Of a stretch of 46,138 nucleotides of DNA, positions 8,375-17,353 are shown piece after piece (positions within the stretch are counted from its first letter, which is position 1; the number at the start of each line of letters is the position of its first letter). Under the pieces are notes generated by a model. That model was not told the origin of the DNA and ran no database searches. It saw only the letters and a program-made list of their open reading frames with translations. This stretch comes from an uncultured beta proteobacterium. GTDB lineage: Bacteria; Pseudomonadota; Gammaproteobacteria; Burkholderiales; Rhodocyclaceae. The DNA is taken from the NCBI GenBank assembly GCA_903886975.1, contig CAISOB010000098.1:1-46138 (forward strand), read 5' to 3'. The position numbers and the translations under genes were made by a program.

Positions 8375-9799
8375 ATGTCAAAACAATTTGATGTACTCGT
8401 CATCGGCGGCGGGCCCGGCGGCTATATCGCGGCCATTCGCGCCGCCCAGCTCGGCTTCTCGGTCGCCTGCTGTGAATCCAATGCCTACGCTGACGCCAAG
8501 GGCGAGCCGCGCCTCGGGGGCACCTGCCTCAATGTCGGTTGCATTCCGTCCAAAGCGCTGCTGCACACGTCGCACGTATTTGGAGAGGCTGGGCACGGCT
8601 TTGCCGCGCAGGGCATCTCGGTCGGTACGCCGACGATCGACGTGGCCACGATGCTTGCTCGCAAGAATGCCATCGTCAATCAACTGACGAGCGGCGTCAA
8701 AGGCCTGTTCAAAAAGAACAAGGTCACCCTCCTGAACGGCCACGGCGCCTTCGTCGCGCAAAGCGAATCCGGATGGCAGATCAAGGTCGGCGAGGAAGTG
8801 GTCAAGGCCAAGCAGGTCATCGTTGCCACCGGCTCGAAGGCGCGGCATTTGCCGGGCGTAACCGTCGATGGCAAGCTCATCAGCGACAATGTCGGCGCGC
8901 TCGATTTTGACGTCGTTCCGAAGAAGCTCGCGATCATCGGCGCCGGCGTCATCGGGCTCGAACTCGGTAGTGTCTGGCGCCGTCTCGGCGCCGACGTCAC
9001 GCTGCTCGAAGCCCTGCCTGAATTCCTCTCGGTGGCCGATGTCGATGTGGCGAAGGAAGCCGCCAAAGTCTTTGCCAAGCAGGGTTTGAACATCGAGCTT
9101 GGCGTGAACATCGGCGAGGTCACGGCATCGAAGAAGGGCGTTTCGATTGCCTATGTCGACAAGGCCGGAAAGGCGCAGACGCTGGCCGCCGATCGCCTGG
9201 TCGTCTCGGTCGGGCGCATTCCGAATACCGACGGCCTCAATGCCGAAGCGGTCGGCCTCAAACTCGACGAGCGCGGCCGCATCGATGTCGACGGCCATTG
9301 CCGCACCAGCCTGCCCGGCGTGTGGGCGGTCGGCGATGTCGTTTCCGGCCCGATGCTGGCGCACAAGGCAATGGACGAGGCGGTGATGGTCGCCGAACTG
9401 ATGGCCGGCCAAGCCGGGCATTGCAATTTCGACACCATTCCCTGGGTCATTTACACCAGTCCGGAAATTGCCTGGGTCGGCAAGACCGAGCAGCAGCTCA
9501 AGGCCGACGGGGTCGCCTACAAGGTCGGCAAGATTCCGTTTGCCGCCAACGGCCGGGCGCTGGGCATGGGCGAGCCAACCGGCTTCGTCAAGATGCTTGC
9601 CGATGCGCAGAGCGACCGCATTCTCGGCGTGCATATCATCGGCGCGAGTGCTTCCGAACTGATTTCCGAGGCCGTCGTGGCGATGGAATTTTCCGCAGCG
9701 AGCGAAGACCTCGCGCGCATCTGCCACGCCCACCCGACGCTCTCGGAGGTGATGCACGAAGCGGCGCTGGCCTGCGACAAGCGGTCGCTGCATTTCTGA
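8375..9799 (+). CDS. lpdA: Dihydrolipoamide dehydrogenase (E3)
   Basis: FAD/NAD enzyme that reoxidises dihydrolipoamide in the 2-oxoglutarate dehydrogenase complex. The 474-residue protein has the FAD-binding [16 protein letters not shown] at the N-terminus, the redox disulfide in [16 protein letters not shown] (cysteines about 50 and 55), a second [13 protein letters not shown] nucleotide-binding motif (about 188) and the catalytic histidine in [15 protein letters not shown] (about 451). The start at 8375 (MSKQFDVLV) follows AAGGT by 8 nt. It has no fused lipoyl domain. It is separated from odhB by a hairpin repeat and converges on the AEC carrier gene. Confidence 0.97.
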   Translation: MSKQFDVLVIGGGPGGYIAAIRAAQLGFSVACCESNAYADAKGEPRLGGTCLNVGCIPSKALLHTSHVFGEAGHGFAAQGISVGTPTIDVATMLARKNAIVNQLTSGVKGLFKKNKVTLLNGHGAFVAQSESGWQIKVGEEVVKAKQVIVATGSKARHLPGVTVDGKLISDNVGALDFDVVPKKLAIIGAGVIGLELGSVWRRLGADVTLLEALPEFLSVADVDVAKEAAKVFAKQGLNIELGVNIGEVTASKKGVSIAYVDKAGKAQTLAADRLVVSVGRIPNTDGLNAEAVGLKLDERGRIDVDGHCRTSLPGVWAVGDVVSGPMLAHKAMDEAVMVAELMAGQAGHCNFDTIPWVIYTSPEIAWVGKTEQQLKADGVAYKVGKIPFAANGRALGMGEPTGFVKMLADAQSDRILGVHIIGASASELISEAVVAMEFSAASEDLARICHAHPTLSEVMHEAALACDKRSLHF

Positions 9800-9812
9800 C
9801 GCCGGCCGCGTC

Positions 9813-10769
9813 CTACATCGGAACGACTTCCAGCAGCCAAAGCAGTCCGTTGAGCGTAAAGAACGAAACGATGGTGGTGACGAGCAGGGCGGCCGCGCTG
9901 AAATCCTCCTGCCCGTAGGTGTGCGCGAGGATCGAATAGATCGACAGCATCGGCACGGCGGCCATCAGCACGGCCGCCATTCTCAGGTCGTGAGCGAGCG
10001 CCGGCATGCCGATCAGTGGCAACAGCGCGAGCGCCAGGAATACCGCCAGCGGATGAAGTATCAGCTTGCCGACGACGACCGGCATGACTCTCCCGACCAT
10101 CCCATGCATCGGCAGACCGGTCAGCGTGCAGCCGACAAAGAACAGCGACAGCGCGCCGGTGGTTATCGCGAACATGCTGACCGTTTGCGCCAGCGGCGCC
10201 GGCAATTTCCAGCCCAGCAGGGAAAAGGCGATGCCGCCGAGCATGCCGATGATCATCGGGTTGCGCAGCAGTTGGAGCAGCGACTTGCCGATCAGGGTAA
10301 GCCAGTTCGCCGACTTTACCCGTCCGCTTTCAGCCAGGGCGAGCATCAGCGGGATAAGGACAAAATTCTCCATGATCACGTTGAGCGCCATGGCGACGCC
10401 GGCGATCGGCGCGACGGTCAGCAGCAGAACCGGATAGCCGATGAACACGCTGTTCGAACAGTGGATGCCCATGGTATAGAAGGCGCTGGTCGTCCGGTTC
10501 AGCCGCGCGATACTGCGGCACCAGAGAAAACCCAGGCAGGCCAGGAACAGCGAGCCGCCGAGGTAAGCCAGCAGGTAGCTGGCATTGAAAACATCGCCGA
10601 GGGAACGCTCGGCCATGGTCTTGAAGAGCATCGTCGGCACTGCGATGTTGATGACGAATCTTCCGAACACCTGCTTGTCGGTCTTGGCGAACAGGCCGAA
10701 GCGGGTGCAAAAGAATCCGACGGCGATGCTGAAGTAAACGGGGCCCGTGATGGCCAGGATGTCGAGCAT
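9813..10769 (-). CDS. AEC-family carrier (auxin efflux carrier/malonate transporter type)
   Basis: The 318-residue, strongly hydrophobic protein has about ten predicted membrane segments with the AEC (MdcF/auxin efflux carrier) pattern: FVINIAVPTMLF near residue 40, SNSVFIGYPV in the middle and a C-terminal half repeating the fold (MPVVVGKLILHPLAV). Bacterial members move small carboxylates such as malonate, malate or lactate, but the substrate cannot be read from sequence. The start at 10769 gives the family length; no strong ribosome binding site is visible. It is a single gene, convergent with lpdA (stops 13 bp apart). Confidence 0.85.
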   Translation of the reverse strand: MLDILAITGPVYFSIAVGFFCTRFGLFAKTDKQVFGRFVINIAVPTMLFKTMAERSLGDVFNASYLLAYLGGSLFLACLGFLWCRSIARLNRTTSAFYTMGIHCSNSVFIGYPVLLLTVAPIAGVAMALNVIMENFVLIPLMLALAESGRVKSANWLTLIGKSLLQLLRNPMIIGMLGGIAFSLLGWKLPAPLAQTVSMFAITTGALSLFFVGCTLTGLPMHGMVGRVMPVVVGKLILHPLAVFLALALLPLIGMPALAHDLRMAAVLMAAVPMLSIYSILAHTYGQEDFSAAALLVTTIVSFFTLNGLLWLLEVVPM

Positions 10770-11030
10770 GGGCAGGCTTGTCTGAAGATGATCGGAGATC
10801 GAATTATTCTGGCACGGCTGATTGTTTCTTTTTCGAATCGCCAATTGTAGAAGATATCGGACATCTAGACTTGCTGCGACAAGCCGAATCGTCCTGAACA
10901 GGCCGAAGACATGCGACCGGAAGTCGAAAAGATGCCGGTCGCCTGCGCCAGGCGTAGAATCCTATTTCCCGTTAGAGCCGAAGAGCCTTCATAACTCCGG
11001 TACGGGGCATATGCGATAAAGGAGACAGCC

Positions 11031-11972
11031 GTGCCCCTCTCATGGCCCGACACATTCGAAACGCGCGTATTTTCCACCGGCGGCGCGCGTATCCATGCGC
11101 GCTATTCGCAACGCCTTTCCGGGCAGCCGCAGGAACTACCGGCGCTTCTGCTGTTGCACGGATTCCCCGAGTCGCACCTCATGTGGCGTGACGTCGCGCA
11201 ACGCCTCGCGGCTAATTTCTTTCTGGTGATTCCCGATCTTCGCGGCTACGGCGATTCGTCCAAGGAAGCCGGTCTGCCCGATCACAGCAATTACAGCAAG
11301 CGCAGTCTCGCCGAGGACATGACGGCGCTCATGGATGCGCTGGGCGTCGGTAATTTCTACCTGTGCGGCCATGACCGCGGCGCCCGGGTCGCGCACCGCC
11401 TGGCCCTGGACCATGCGCAGCGCGTCACCAAGCTCTGCGTGCTGGACATCGTGCCAACGCTCGATGTCTTCGAAGGCAACTGGCTGCGCGTACCCTACAT
11501 GGATCTGGCGCGTGACTTTTGCCACTGGTTCCACATGCAGCAGCCCTCTCCGATCGCGGAAAACATGATGGGCGCCCTCGATCCGGATACCGCAGGTGCA
11601 TACCTGCGTGCCCGGCTCAATGGCGGCGCACATGTCGGCCTCGATTACCTCGCGCCGCAGGTGATCGCCGAATATGAGCGCTGCTTCTGCAATGCCGATG
11701 GCATTCACGCGGCGTGCGAGGACTATCGCGCCGCGGCGACCATCGATCTCGAGCACGACCGGCACAGCCGGGCGACCGGTCAGAAGATCGCCTGCGACAC
11801 CTTGGTCTTGTGGGGCGCCCGCGGTCTCGTGCCGCGCCTCTTCGATCCGCTCGCGCCGTGGGTTGCCCAGTGCGGTGCGCGGGTCGAAGGCCATTCGATC
11901 GATGCCGGCCACTTCATCCCGGAAGAGCGGCCCAAGACCCTGGCCGCGGCGCTTAAGACTTTCTTCCGCTAA
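11031..11972 (+). CDS. Alpha/beta hydrolase, haloacetate-dehalogenase-like
   Basis: The 313-residue protein carries the oxyanion region LLHGFPESHLMW (about 41-52), DLRGYGDSSK, the nucleophile-elbow GHDRGARVAHRLALDH (Asp about 114) and a C-terminal catalytic histidine in DAGHFIPEE. Aspartate (not serine) as nucleophile and the HDRGARV context match fluoroacetate/haloacetate dehalogenases and related epoxide hydrolases, which release halide or open epoxides through an aspartyl ester. The actual substrate is unknown. A GTG start with AAAGGAGA upstream is used. It stands alone between the AEC gene and the LysR gene, with no link to central metabolism visible. Confidence 0.75.
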   Translation: MPLSWPDTFETRVFSTGGARIHARYSQRLSGQPQELPALLLLHGFPESHLMWRDVAQRLAANFFLVIPDLRGYGDSSKEAGLPDHSNYSKRSLAEDMTALMDALGVGNFYLCGHDRGARVAHRLALDHAQRVTKLCVLDIVPTLDVFEGNWLRVPYMDLARDFCHWFHMQQPSPIAENMMGALDPDTAGAYLRARLNGGAHVGLDYLAPQVIAEYERCFCNADGIHAACEDYRAAATIDLEHDRHSRATGQKIACDTLVLWGARGLVPRLFDPLAPWVAQCGARVEGHSIDAGHFIPEERPKTLAAALKTFFR

Positions 11973-12279
11973 ACCGAGCGCGGATTTCATCCATGATCGT
12001 TGCAACGCTCGCACGACTTCGCGTCCTTTACCCGGAGCCGAAAAAATAGATGGTGAAGAAGTCGCTGGTCGTGCCCGGCGCGCATCGCGCGCGTTTCATC
12101 GCGCTCGCAGCCTGTGAAGCGCATTCTGCATTGCAGTAATTCGGCAGCTTGGCGAGCTGAAAGCAGACGCACCGAAAAATGGCCGACCGGAAGAGAATCG
12201 GACGATGCCAGTTGCTTAAGTTCGATTGAAGGGGGATCGACCACCTGCGGCTTAACAAGCTGGCGGTTGAGCGTATTGC
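11973..12279. other. Gap with no intact gene, possible decayed coding sequence
   Basis: No complete gene is visible between the two convergent genes. On the plus strand, a stop-bounded frame near 12118-12219 reads IRQLGELKADAPKNGRPEEN before a stop. That resembles a segment found in phage- and plasmid-type DNA-binding proteins (LGExxKxxPKNxGRPEEN), so a gene remnant is possible. No terminator with a T-run was recognised. Confidence 0.3.
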
Positions 12280-13206
12280 TTATCTCGCGGTTCTTCTTGT
12301 GGTCTGCTTTACCAATTTCGCGGCAAAGAAGTCCGAGGCAAAACCAAGAAAGGTCGTCAGAGCCGGATTGTGGTGATCGGCTCGCCAAGCCATTCTGCTT
12401 TCGGCGGTCACGTCACATTGCAACATGGGGCGAAAGACGACCTTGTCAAAGTGAAGCTGTTCCGCAGAGGCGGGGACGATCGATATGCCCACGCCAGCCC
12501 GGACCAGTCCAACAACCGTATGGACATTATCGAGGTGCTGAATGAACTTTGGCGTTACTCCCGAAGAGGCAAACAGCCCCGCAATCAAACTGTAGAAGTA
12601 CTTGCCCTGGTCGGGTGAATGCATGACAAAGGGCACCCCGTTCATGTCCTTGAGTTCAACATGGCTGCGTGCAGCCAAGGGGTGATCGACGGGCAAAACA
12701 ACCATCAAAGGTTCACGAATCACTGTCTGGTATTTCAGAGCCTGCCGGCTGGCAAGCGGTCTTATGAAACCGAGGTCGATCGCATGCTTTTCCAGGGCTT
12801 CAAGTTGGGCCACCGTCACCATTTCCTTCAGCACGATATCAATATCCGGTAAGGCCCGCTGAGCTGACGCAATCAGGTTCGGTACCAGCTCGAACCCCAT
12901 GACCGATGTGAAACCTATTGTTACACGCCCGGTTTTCCCTTTGCTGGTGCGTTGGGCGGAGGTCGCGGCCTGTTTCGCCAGAGTCAGGAGAAGTCTGGCA
13001 TCTGTAAGAAAAACATGGCCTGCCGCGGTCAGATGCACGGCGCGACTGGTGCGCTCGAATAACTTGACGCCCAAAGCCTGCTCAAGGAGCTGAATTTGCC
13101 GACTCAGTGGCGCCTGCGTCATACACAGTCGCTCGGCCGCCCGGCCGAAATGCAACTCTTCTGCCACGGTAATGAAAGAATTCAATTGAACGAGGTCGAG
13201 GATCAT
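12280..13206 (-). CDS. LysR-family regulator, divergent to the glucarate operon
   Basis: The 308-residue protein has an N-terminal winged helix (LVQLNSFITVAEELHFGRAA, MTQAPLSRQIQLLEQALGV) and a substrate-binding domain from about residue 90 (GRVTIGFTSVMGFELVPNL, LVRAGVGISIVPASA). It is transcribed away from gudP-gudD-garL-garD across a 318-bp spacer, the typical arrangement for a LysR activator of sugar-diacid use, so glucarate or galactarate is the likely inducer. Its base composition looks less GC-rich than its neighbours, which may point to separate acquisition. Confidence 0.9.
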   Translation of the reverse strand: MILDLVQLNSFITVAEELHFGRAAERLCMTQAPLSRQIQLLEQALGVKLFERTSRAVHLTAAGHVFLTDARLLLTLAKQAATSAQRTSKGKTGRVTIGFTSVMGFELVPNLIASAQRALPDIDIVLKEMVTVAQLEALEKHAIDLGFIRPLASRQALKYQTVIREPLMVVLPVDHPLAARSHVELKDMNGVPFVMHSPDQGKYFYSLIAGLFASSGVTPKFIQHLDNVHTVVGLVRAGVGISIVPASAEQLHFDKVVFRPMLQCDVTAESRMAWRADHHNPALTTFLGFASDFFAAKLVKQTTRRTAR

Positions 13207-13224
13207 TGCGAAATTTGAATTAAT

Positions 13225-13236
13225 TAATGCGCATTA
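13225..13236. promoter_or_regulatory. 12-bp palindrome upstream of LysR gene
   Basis: TAATGCGCATTA is a perfect inverted repeat 18 bp before the lysR start, next to an ATTAATTAAT run. Its position suits autoregulatory binding by the LysR protein, though it is shorter than a full LysR site and could be chance in an AT-rich patch. Confidence 0.35.
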
Positions 13237-13339
13237 TGGCGCTGATTGCCTACCGCCAGGGCCATATGATGACCTTTAATCTCGTGGCTGCCCGGCACAT
13301 CTGACAGCAAGGTCGGGAACATCCGACGGATGAGGCTGG

Positions 13340-13416
13340 CGACGATGCACTCGCTGTGCAGAATTCGTGCTCCGGGTTGGAAGTTTGATAACAAGAAGCC
13401 CTGCCCGGTCCGTAGT
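13340..13416 (+). pseudogene. Remnant of a second glucarate dehydratase 3' end
   Basis: Bases 13372-13413 read [14 protein letters not shown]. This is the glucarate dehydratase C-terminus, nearly the same as the intact gudD end at 16306-16344; the 18 bases TGGAAGTTTGATAACAAG are identical. Just upstream, in another frame, bases about 13341-13359 read D-D-A-L-A-V-Q where intact GudD has DDAIAMQ, so the two parts are joined through a frameshift. The matching stop codon is also lost. It shows that a gudD-type gene once ended in what is now the gudP promoter region. Confidence 0.62.
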
Positions 13417-13480
13417 CAACGCGCGCCCTGGCGGCCCGTGTCATCGAGTGCCGTCAGTTAAAGCATTAGAGATAGTACAA

Positions 13481-13506
13481 GTCATTCCCGGCGATTTGCC
13501 GGATCC
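13481..13506. repeat. Partial copy of the dispersed hairpin repeat
   Basis: GTCATTCCCGGC, a short loop, then GCCGGATCC resembles one arm of the bipartite repeats at 8265 and 33080, with a 5-bp CCGGC/GCCGG core. It lies 19 bp before the gudP start and might fold in the leader of the operon mRNA. Confidence 0.35.
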
Positions 13507-13524
13507 AACATGGAGGCGAACAAA

Positions 13525-14883
13525 GTGGACAACGCACAGGAAGCAAAGACGCGCAAGACAGCTACCGGCAAGCGCTGGATTGTTTTGACGATGCTCTTCA
13601 TCATCACGACGATCAACTATGCCGATCGCGCGACCATTTCTCTCGCCGGATCGGAGATCAAGAAAGTCTTCGAAATGTCGTCGGTGGAATTGGGCTACAT
13701 CTTCTCGGCATTTGGCTGGTCCTACGTTCTGGCGCAATTGCCGGGCGGTTGGCTGCTTGACCGCTTCGGTTCAAAGATTACCTACTTCTTCAGCATCTTC
13801 CTGTGGTCGCTATTTACGTTCTTTCAGGGCGGGGTCGGCTTCCTCACCGGCGGTGCCGCAGTGGCCACGCTGTTTGGCCTGCGACTCTGTTTAGGGGCGG
13901 CTGAAGCGCCGTCATTCCCGGGAAATAGCCGCATCGTATCGGCGTGGTTCCCCACGGCAGAGCGCGGAACGGCCGCTGCGATCTTCAACTCCGCGCAGTA
14001 TTTTGCCACCGTACTGTTCGCACCACTGATGGGATGGCTGGTGCACGCCTACGGTTGGCAAAGCGTTTTCTATGTCATGGGCGGCATCGGGATGATCATG
14101 GCCGGCTTCTGGCTGAAGGTCATCTACGGCCCGAAAAACCATCCGACGATCAGCAAGGACGAATACGACTACATCGCCGAAGGCGGCGGTCTGGTTGAAC
14201 TGGACAAGGCCAAGGCCAGCGAAACCAAGAAGCTGGTCAATACCTGGCCATGCATCAAGGAACTGCTGTGCAGTCGCATGTTGCTGGGGGTGTACATTGG
14301 CCAATATTGCATCACCACGCTCACCTACTTCTTCCTGACCTGGTTTCCGGTCTATCTGGTCCAGGAGCGTCACATGACCATTCTCAAGGCCGGCTTCGTC
14401 GCTTCATTGCCTGCGATCGCGGGCTTTCTGGGTGGCATCCTGGGCGGCATCATTTCAGATCGAATACTCAAAGCGGGCTATTCGCTTTCCGTTGCGCGCA
14501 AGACGCCGATCGTGATGGGGATGCTGCTGTCGATGACCATGATCGCCTGCAACTACGTCGAGGCCGACATGGTCGTCGTCGGCTTCATGGCGGCGGCCTT
14601 CTTCGGCAAGGGCGTCGGTGCGCTGGGCTGGGCTGTCGTGTCCGACACCTCGCCGAAGGAAGCGGGAGGCCTGAGCGGCGGATTGTTCAACACCTTCGGC
14701 AATACGGCGGGCATCACCACGCCCATCATCATCGGCTACATCGTCCAGGGTACCGGATCATTCGCCGGAGCCCTGGTCTACGTCGGAGCGAACGCTGCGG
14801 CTGCCATCTTGTGTTATCTGTTCATCGTCGGCGAAATCAAGCGTGTCGTGCTGACGAAGTCCTTGATCGAACAAGCCGCGTAG
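13525..14883 (+). CDS. gudP: MFS glucarate/galactarate transporter (ACS family)
   Basis: Inner-membrane proton symporter for D-glucarate and galactarate, by family and operon context. The 452-residue protein has twelve predicted helices and anion:cation symporter signatures: INYADRATISLAG after helix 1, GWLLDRFGSK in the 2-3 loop, and LCLGAAEAPSFPGNSR around helix 4. I place the start at the GTG at 13525 because GGAGG lies 8 nt before it, whereas the ATG at 13510 has no ribosome binding site. It is the first gene of gudP-gudD-garL-garD. Its promoter region holds the gudD remnant and a partial hairpin repeat. Confidence 0.88.
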   Translation: MDNAQEAKTRKTATGKRWIVLTMLFIITTINYADRATISLAGSEIKKVFEMSSVELGYIFSAFGWSYVLAQLPGGWLLDRFGSKITYFFSIFLWSLFTFFQGGVGFLTGGAAVATLFGLRLCLGAAEAPSFPGNSRIVSAWFPTAERGTAAAIFNSAQYFATVLFAPLMGWLVHAYGWQSVFYVMGGIGMIMAGFWLKVIYGPKNHPTISKDEYDYIAEGGGLVELDKAKASETKKLVNTWPCIKELLCSRMLLGVYIGQYCITTLTYFFLTWFPVYLVQERHMTILKAGFVASLPAIAGFLGGILGGIISDRILKAGYSLSVARKTPIVMGMLLSMTMIACNYVEADMVVVGFMAAAFFGKGVGALGWAVVSDTSPKEAGGLSGGLFNTFGNTAGITTPIIIGYIVQGTGSFAGALVYVGANAAAAILCYLFIVGEIKRVVLTKSLIEQAA

Positions 14884-15003
14884 ACTGCTTCCACCGGATC
14901 GGGTCGTCAATCGACTCAGCACTGATCTAACTCGAACTCGGCTGGCGCCTAGCGGGATAGGGCGTCGCTGGCCAGTTCAATCGTAAACAGCATGGAGAAG
15001 ACA

Positions 15004-16347
15004 ATGAACAAAGTCACCGTAAGCGGCGCTCCGACCGTTACTGAAATGCAGGTGATCCCGATCGCCGGCCAGGACAGCATGGAGCTTAACCTGAGCGGTG
15101 CTCACGGTACCTACTTCACGCGCAATATCGTGATCTTGAAGGACAACGCCGGCAATACCGGCCTCGGCGAAGTGCCGGGTGGCGAGAAGATCCGCCAGAC
15201 CATAGAGGACGCGCGCCCCTTTATCATTGGCAACACCCTCGGCGAGTACAACAACATCCTCAATGCGATGCGCAAGGCCTTTGCCGATCGCGATGCCGGC
15301 GGGCGCGGGTTGCAGACGTATGACCTGCGCACGATGATTCATGCGATAACGGCAGTGGAATCTGCACTGCTGGACCTGATGGGCCAGTTCCTGAACGTGC
15401 CGGTCGCTTCCTTGCTTGGCGAAGGCATGCAGCGCGACGCGGTCCAATTCCTCGGCTACCTCTTCTACATCGGCGATCGCAAGAAGACGACATTCAACTA
15501 TCGCAGCGAACCCAAGGCCGACAACGACTGGTTCCGTCTGCGCAATGAGCAAGCATTGACCGCCGAATCCATCGTCCGGCTGGCCGAAGCGACGCATGAT
15601 CTCTATGGTTTCAACGACTTCAAGCTCAAAGGCGGCGTGCTCGCCGGCGAAGAAGAAATGGAAGCCATCGTTGCGCTGCATGAACGCTTCCCGAAAGCAC
15701 GCATCACGATCGATCCGAACGGGGCGTGGCCGCTTGAAGAAGCGATCCGCCTGTGTCGCGACAAGCACGGCATACTGGCCTACTGCGAAGACCCCTGTGG
15801 CGCCGAGAACGGCTACTCGGGTCGCGAAGTGATGGCCGAATTCCGTCGCGCCACCGGTTTGCCGACGGCAACCAACATGATCGCCACAGACTGGCGCCAG
15901 ATGGCGCACTCGATTCAGTTGCAGTCGGTCGATATCCCGCTGGCCGACCCGCATTTCTGGACCCTGCAGGGCGCGGTGCGCGTGGCCCAGCTGTGCCAGA
16001 TGTTCGGCCTGACCTGGGGCTCGCATTCCAACAACCACTTCGACATTTCGCTGGCGATGGTCACCCACGCCGCGGCGGCTGCGCCCGGAAGGATTTCGGC
16101 CATCGACACCCACTGGATCTGGCAGGACGGACAGCGCCTGACCAAGGACCCCCTGAAGATCGTCGGCGGCCTGATCCAAGTGCCGAAGAAACCCGGCCTT
16201 GGCATCGAGATCGACATGGTCGAAGTGGAAAAAGCGCATCAGGCCTACAAGAACATGGGGCTGGGCGCGCGCGACGATGCCATTGCCATGCAGTTTCTGA
16301 TCCCGGGCTGGAAGTTTGATAACAAGCGTCCTTGTCTGGTTCGGTAA
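15004..16347 (+). CDS. gudD: Glucarate dehydratase
   Basis: Dehydrates D-glucarate (and L-idarate) to 5-keto-4-deoxy-D-glucarate. The 447-residue enolase-superfamily enzyme follows E. coli GudD closely along its length: VTEMQVIP at the start, [13 protein letters not shown], the catalytic [12 protein letters not shown] (Lys), the metal ligands in DPNGAW and [19 protein letters not shown], and the catalytic histidine in [12 protein letters not shown]. The start at 15004 has GGAG 6-7 nt upstream; an ATG four codons earlier has none. It is second in the operon, 120 bp after gudP. Confidence 0.96.
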   Translation: MNKVTVSGAPTVTEMQVIPIAGQDSMELNLSGAHGTYFTRNIVILKDNAGNTGLGEVPGGEKIRQTIEDARPFIIGNTLGEYNNILNAMRKAFADRDAGGRGLQTYDLRTMIHAITAVESALLDLMGQFLNVPVASLLGEGMQRDAVQFLGYLFYIGDRKKTTFNYRSEPKADNDWFRLRNEQALTAESIVRLAEATHDLYGFNDFKLKGGVLAGEEEMEAIVALHERFPKARITIDPNGAWPLEEAIRLCRDKHGILAYCEDPCGAENGYSGREVMAEFRRATGLPTATNMIATDWRQMAHSIQLQSVDIPLADPHFWTLQGAVRVAQLCQMFGLTWGSHSNNHFDISLAMVTHAAAAAPGRISAIDTHWIWQDGQRLTKDPLKIVGGLIQVPKKPGLGIEIDMVEVEKAHQAYKNMGLGARDDAIAMQFLIPGWKFDNKRPCLVR

Positions 16348-16358
16348 TCTGTCAGTGG

Positions 16359-16379
16359 GCGCTCGGGAGTCCCGGGCGC
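16359..16379 (+). other. Strong hairpin between gudD and garL
   Basis: GCGCTCGGG and CCCGGGCGC form a 9-bp stem with one G-T pair and a 3-nt loop, 11 bp after the gudD stop. There is no T-run, so it is more likely an mRNA-stability or partial-termination element within the operon than a terminator. Confidence 0.4.
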
Positions 16380-16437
16380 TCAATATCAATCATCAGGCCG
16401 ACTATTCTTGGACGACCGTAGTCACGGAGACATGACA

Positions 16438-17214
16438 ATGCCTGCAATACCCTATACCGCATTCCCCAACCAGTTCCGTCGCGACATCATCGCCGGCAAG
16501 ACCCTGATTGGTTGCTGGTGTTCGCTGGCGAGCCCGATCACCACCGAGGTTCTCGGCCTGGCCGGATTTGACTGGATACTTATGGATGGCGAGCACTCCC
16601 CGAACGACGTGCTGTCCTTTATCCCGCAATTGATGGCCCTCAAGGACAGCGCCAGCGCGCCGGTCGTTCGTCCGCAATGGAATGACACCGTCGAAATCAA
16701 GCGCCTGCTCGACGCCGGCTTCTACAACTTCCTGATCCCTTTTGTCCAGTCTGCGGAGGAGGCGAAACGCGCCGTTGCGGCTACCCGCTATCCGCCCGAG
16801 GGCGTACGTGGCGTGTCTGTTGCGCAGCGTAGCAATCGCTATGGCACCGTCAAGGATTATCTGAAGATCATCAACGACAACATCACGGTGATGGTGCAGA
16901 TCGAGAACCGCACGGGCATTGCAGCGCTCGATGAGATTTGCGCGGTGCCCGGCGTCGACGGCATTTTCATCGGCCCTTCCGATCTGGCGGCCGCTTACGG
17001 CCACCTGGGCAATGCCTCGCATCCCGAGGTACAGGAAGCGATGCAAATCGTGTTTGCCCGGGCCAAGACGCATGGAAAATCCGTAGGCATTCTCGCGCCG
17101 GCCGAAGCCGATGCGCGGCGCTACCTTGAAATGGGCGCCAGTTTCGTTGCGGTCGGCAGCGATCTTGGCGTCTTCCGTGCGGCCACGCAGGCATTGCGCG
17201 ACAAGTATCTCTGA
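16438..17214 (+). CDS. garL: 2-dehydro-3-deoxyglucarate aldolase (HpcH/HpaI family)
   Basis: Cleaves 5-keto-4-deoxy-D-glucarate into pyruvate and tartronate semialdehyde. The 258-residue class II aldolase matches E. coli GarL through most of its length: FPNQF near the start, [16 protein letters not shown] [12 protein letters not shown], the catalytic [25 protein letters not shown], the metal ligands in QIE and [14 protein letters not shown], and [20 protein letters not shown]. The ATG at 16438 lies 8 nt after GGAG; an ATG two codons upstream is too close to it. It is third in the operon. The enzymes for tartronate semialdehyde (garR, garK) are not in the window. Confidence 0.94.
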   Translation: MPAIPYTAFPNQFRRDIIAGKTLIGCWCSLASPITTEVLGLAGFDWILMDGEHSPNDVLSFIPQLMALKDSASAPVVRPQWNDTVEIKRLLDAGFYNFLIPFVQSAEEAKRAVAATRYPPEGVRGVSVAQRSNRYGTVKDYLKIINDNITVMVQIENRTGIAALDEICAVPGVDGIFIGPSDLAAAYGHLGNASHPEVQEAMQIVFARAKTHGKSVGILAPAEADARRYLEMGASFVAVGSDLGVFRAATQALRDKYL

Positions 17215-17353
17215 AGGAAGAAGCATCACGGCCGCCACCAGAAGGATCTGAACCTCGCGCTATCGATGGATTGGGTAGAATAGACCGACCCTCAGCAACG
17301 ACGATGATTTGGGCACAATCCGGATTAAGTTGCAGAGCCAAGGAGAAGTCAGC

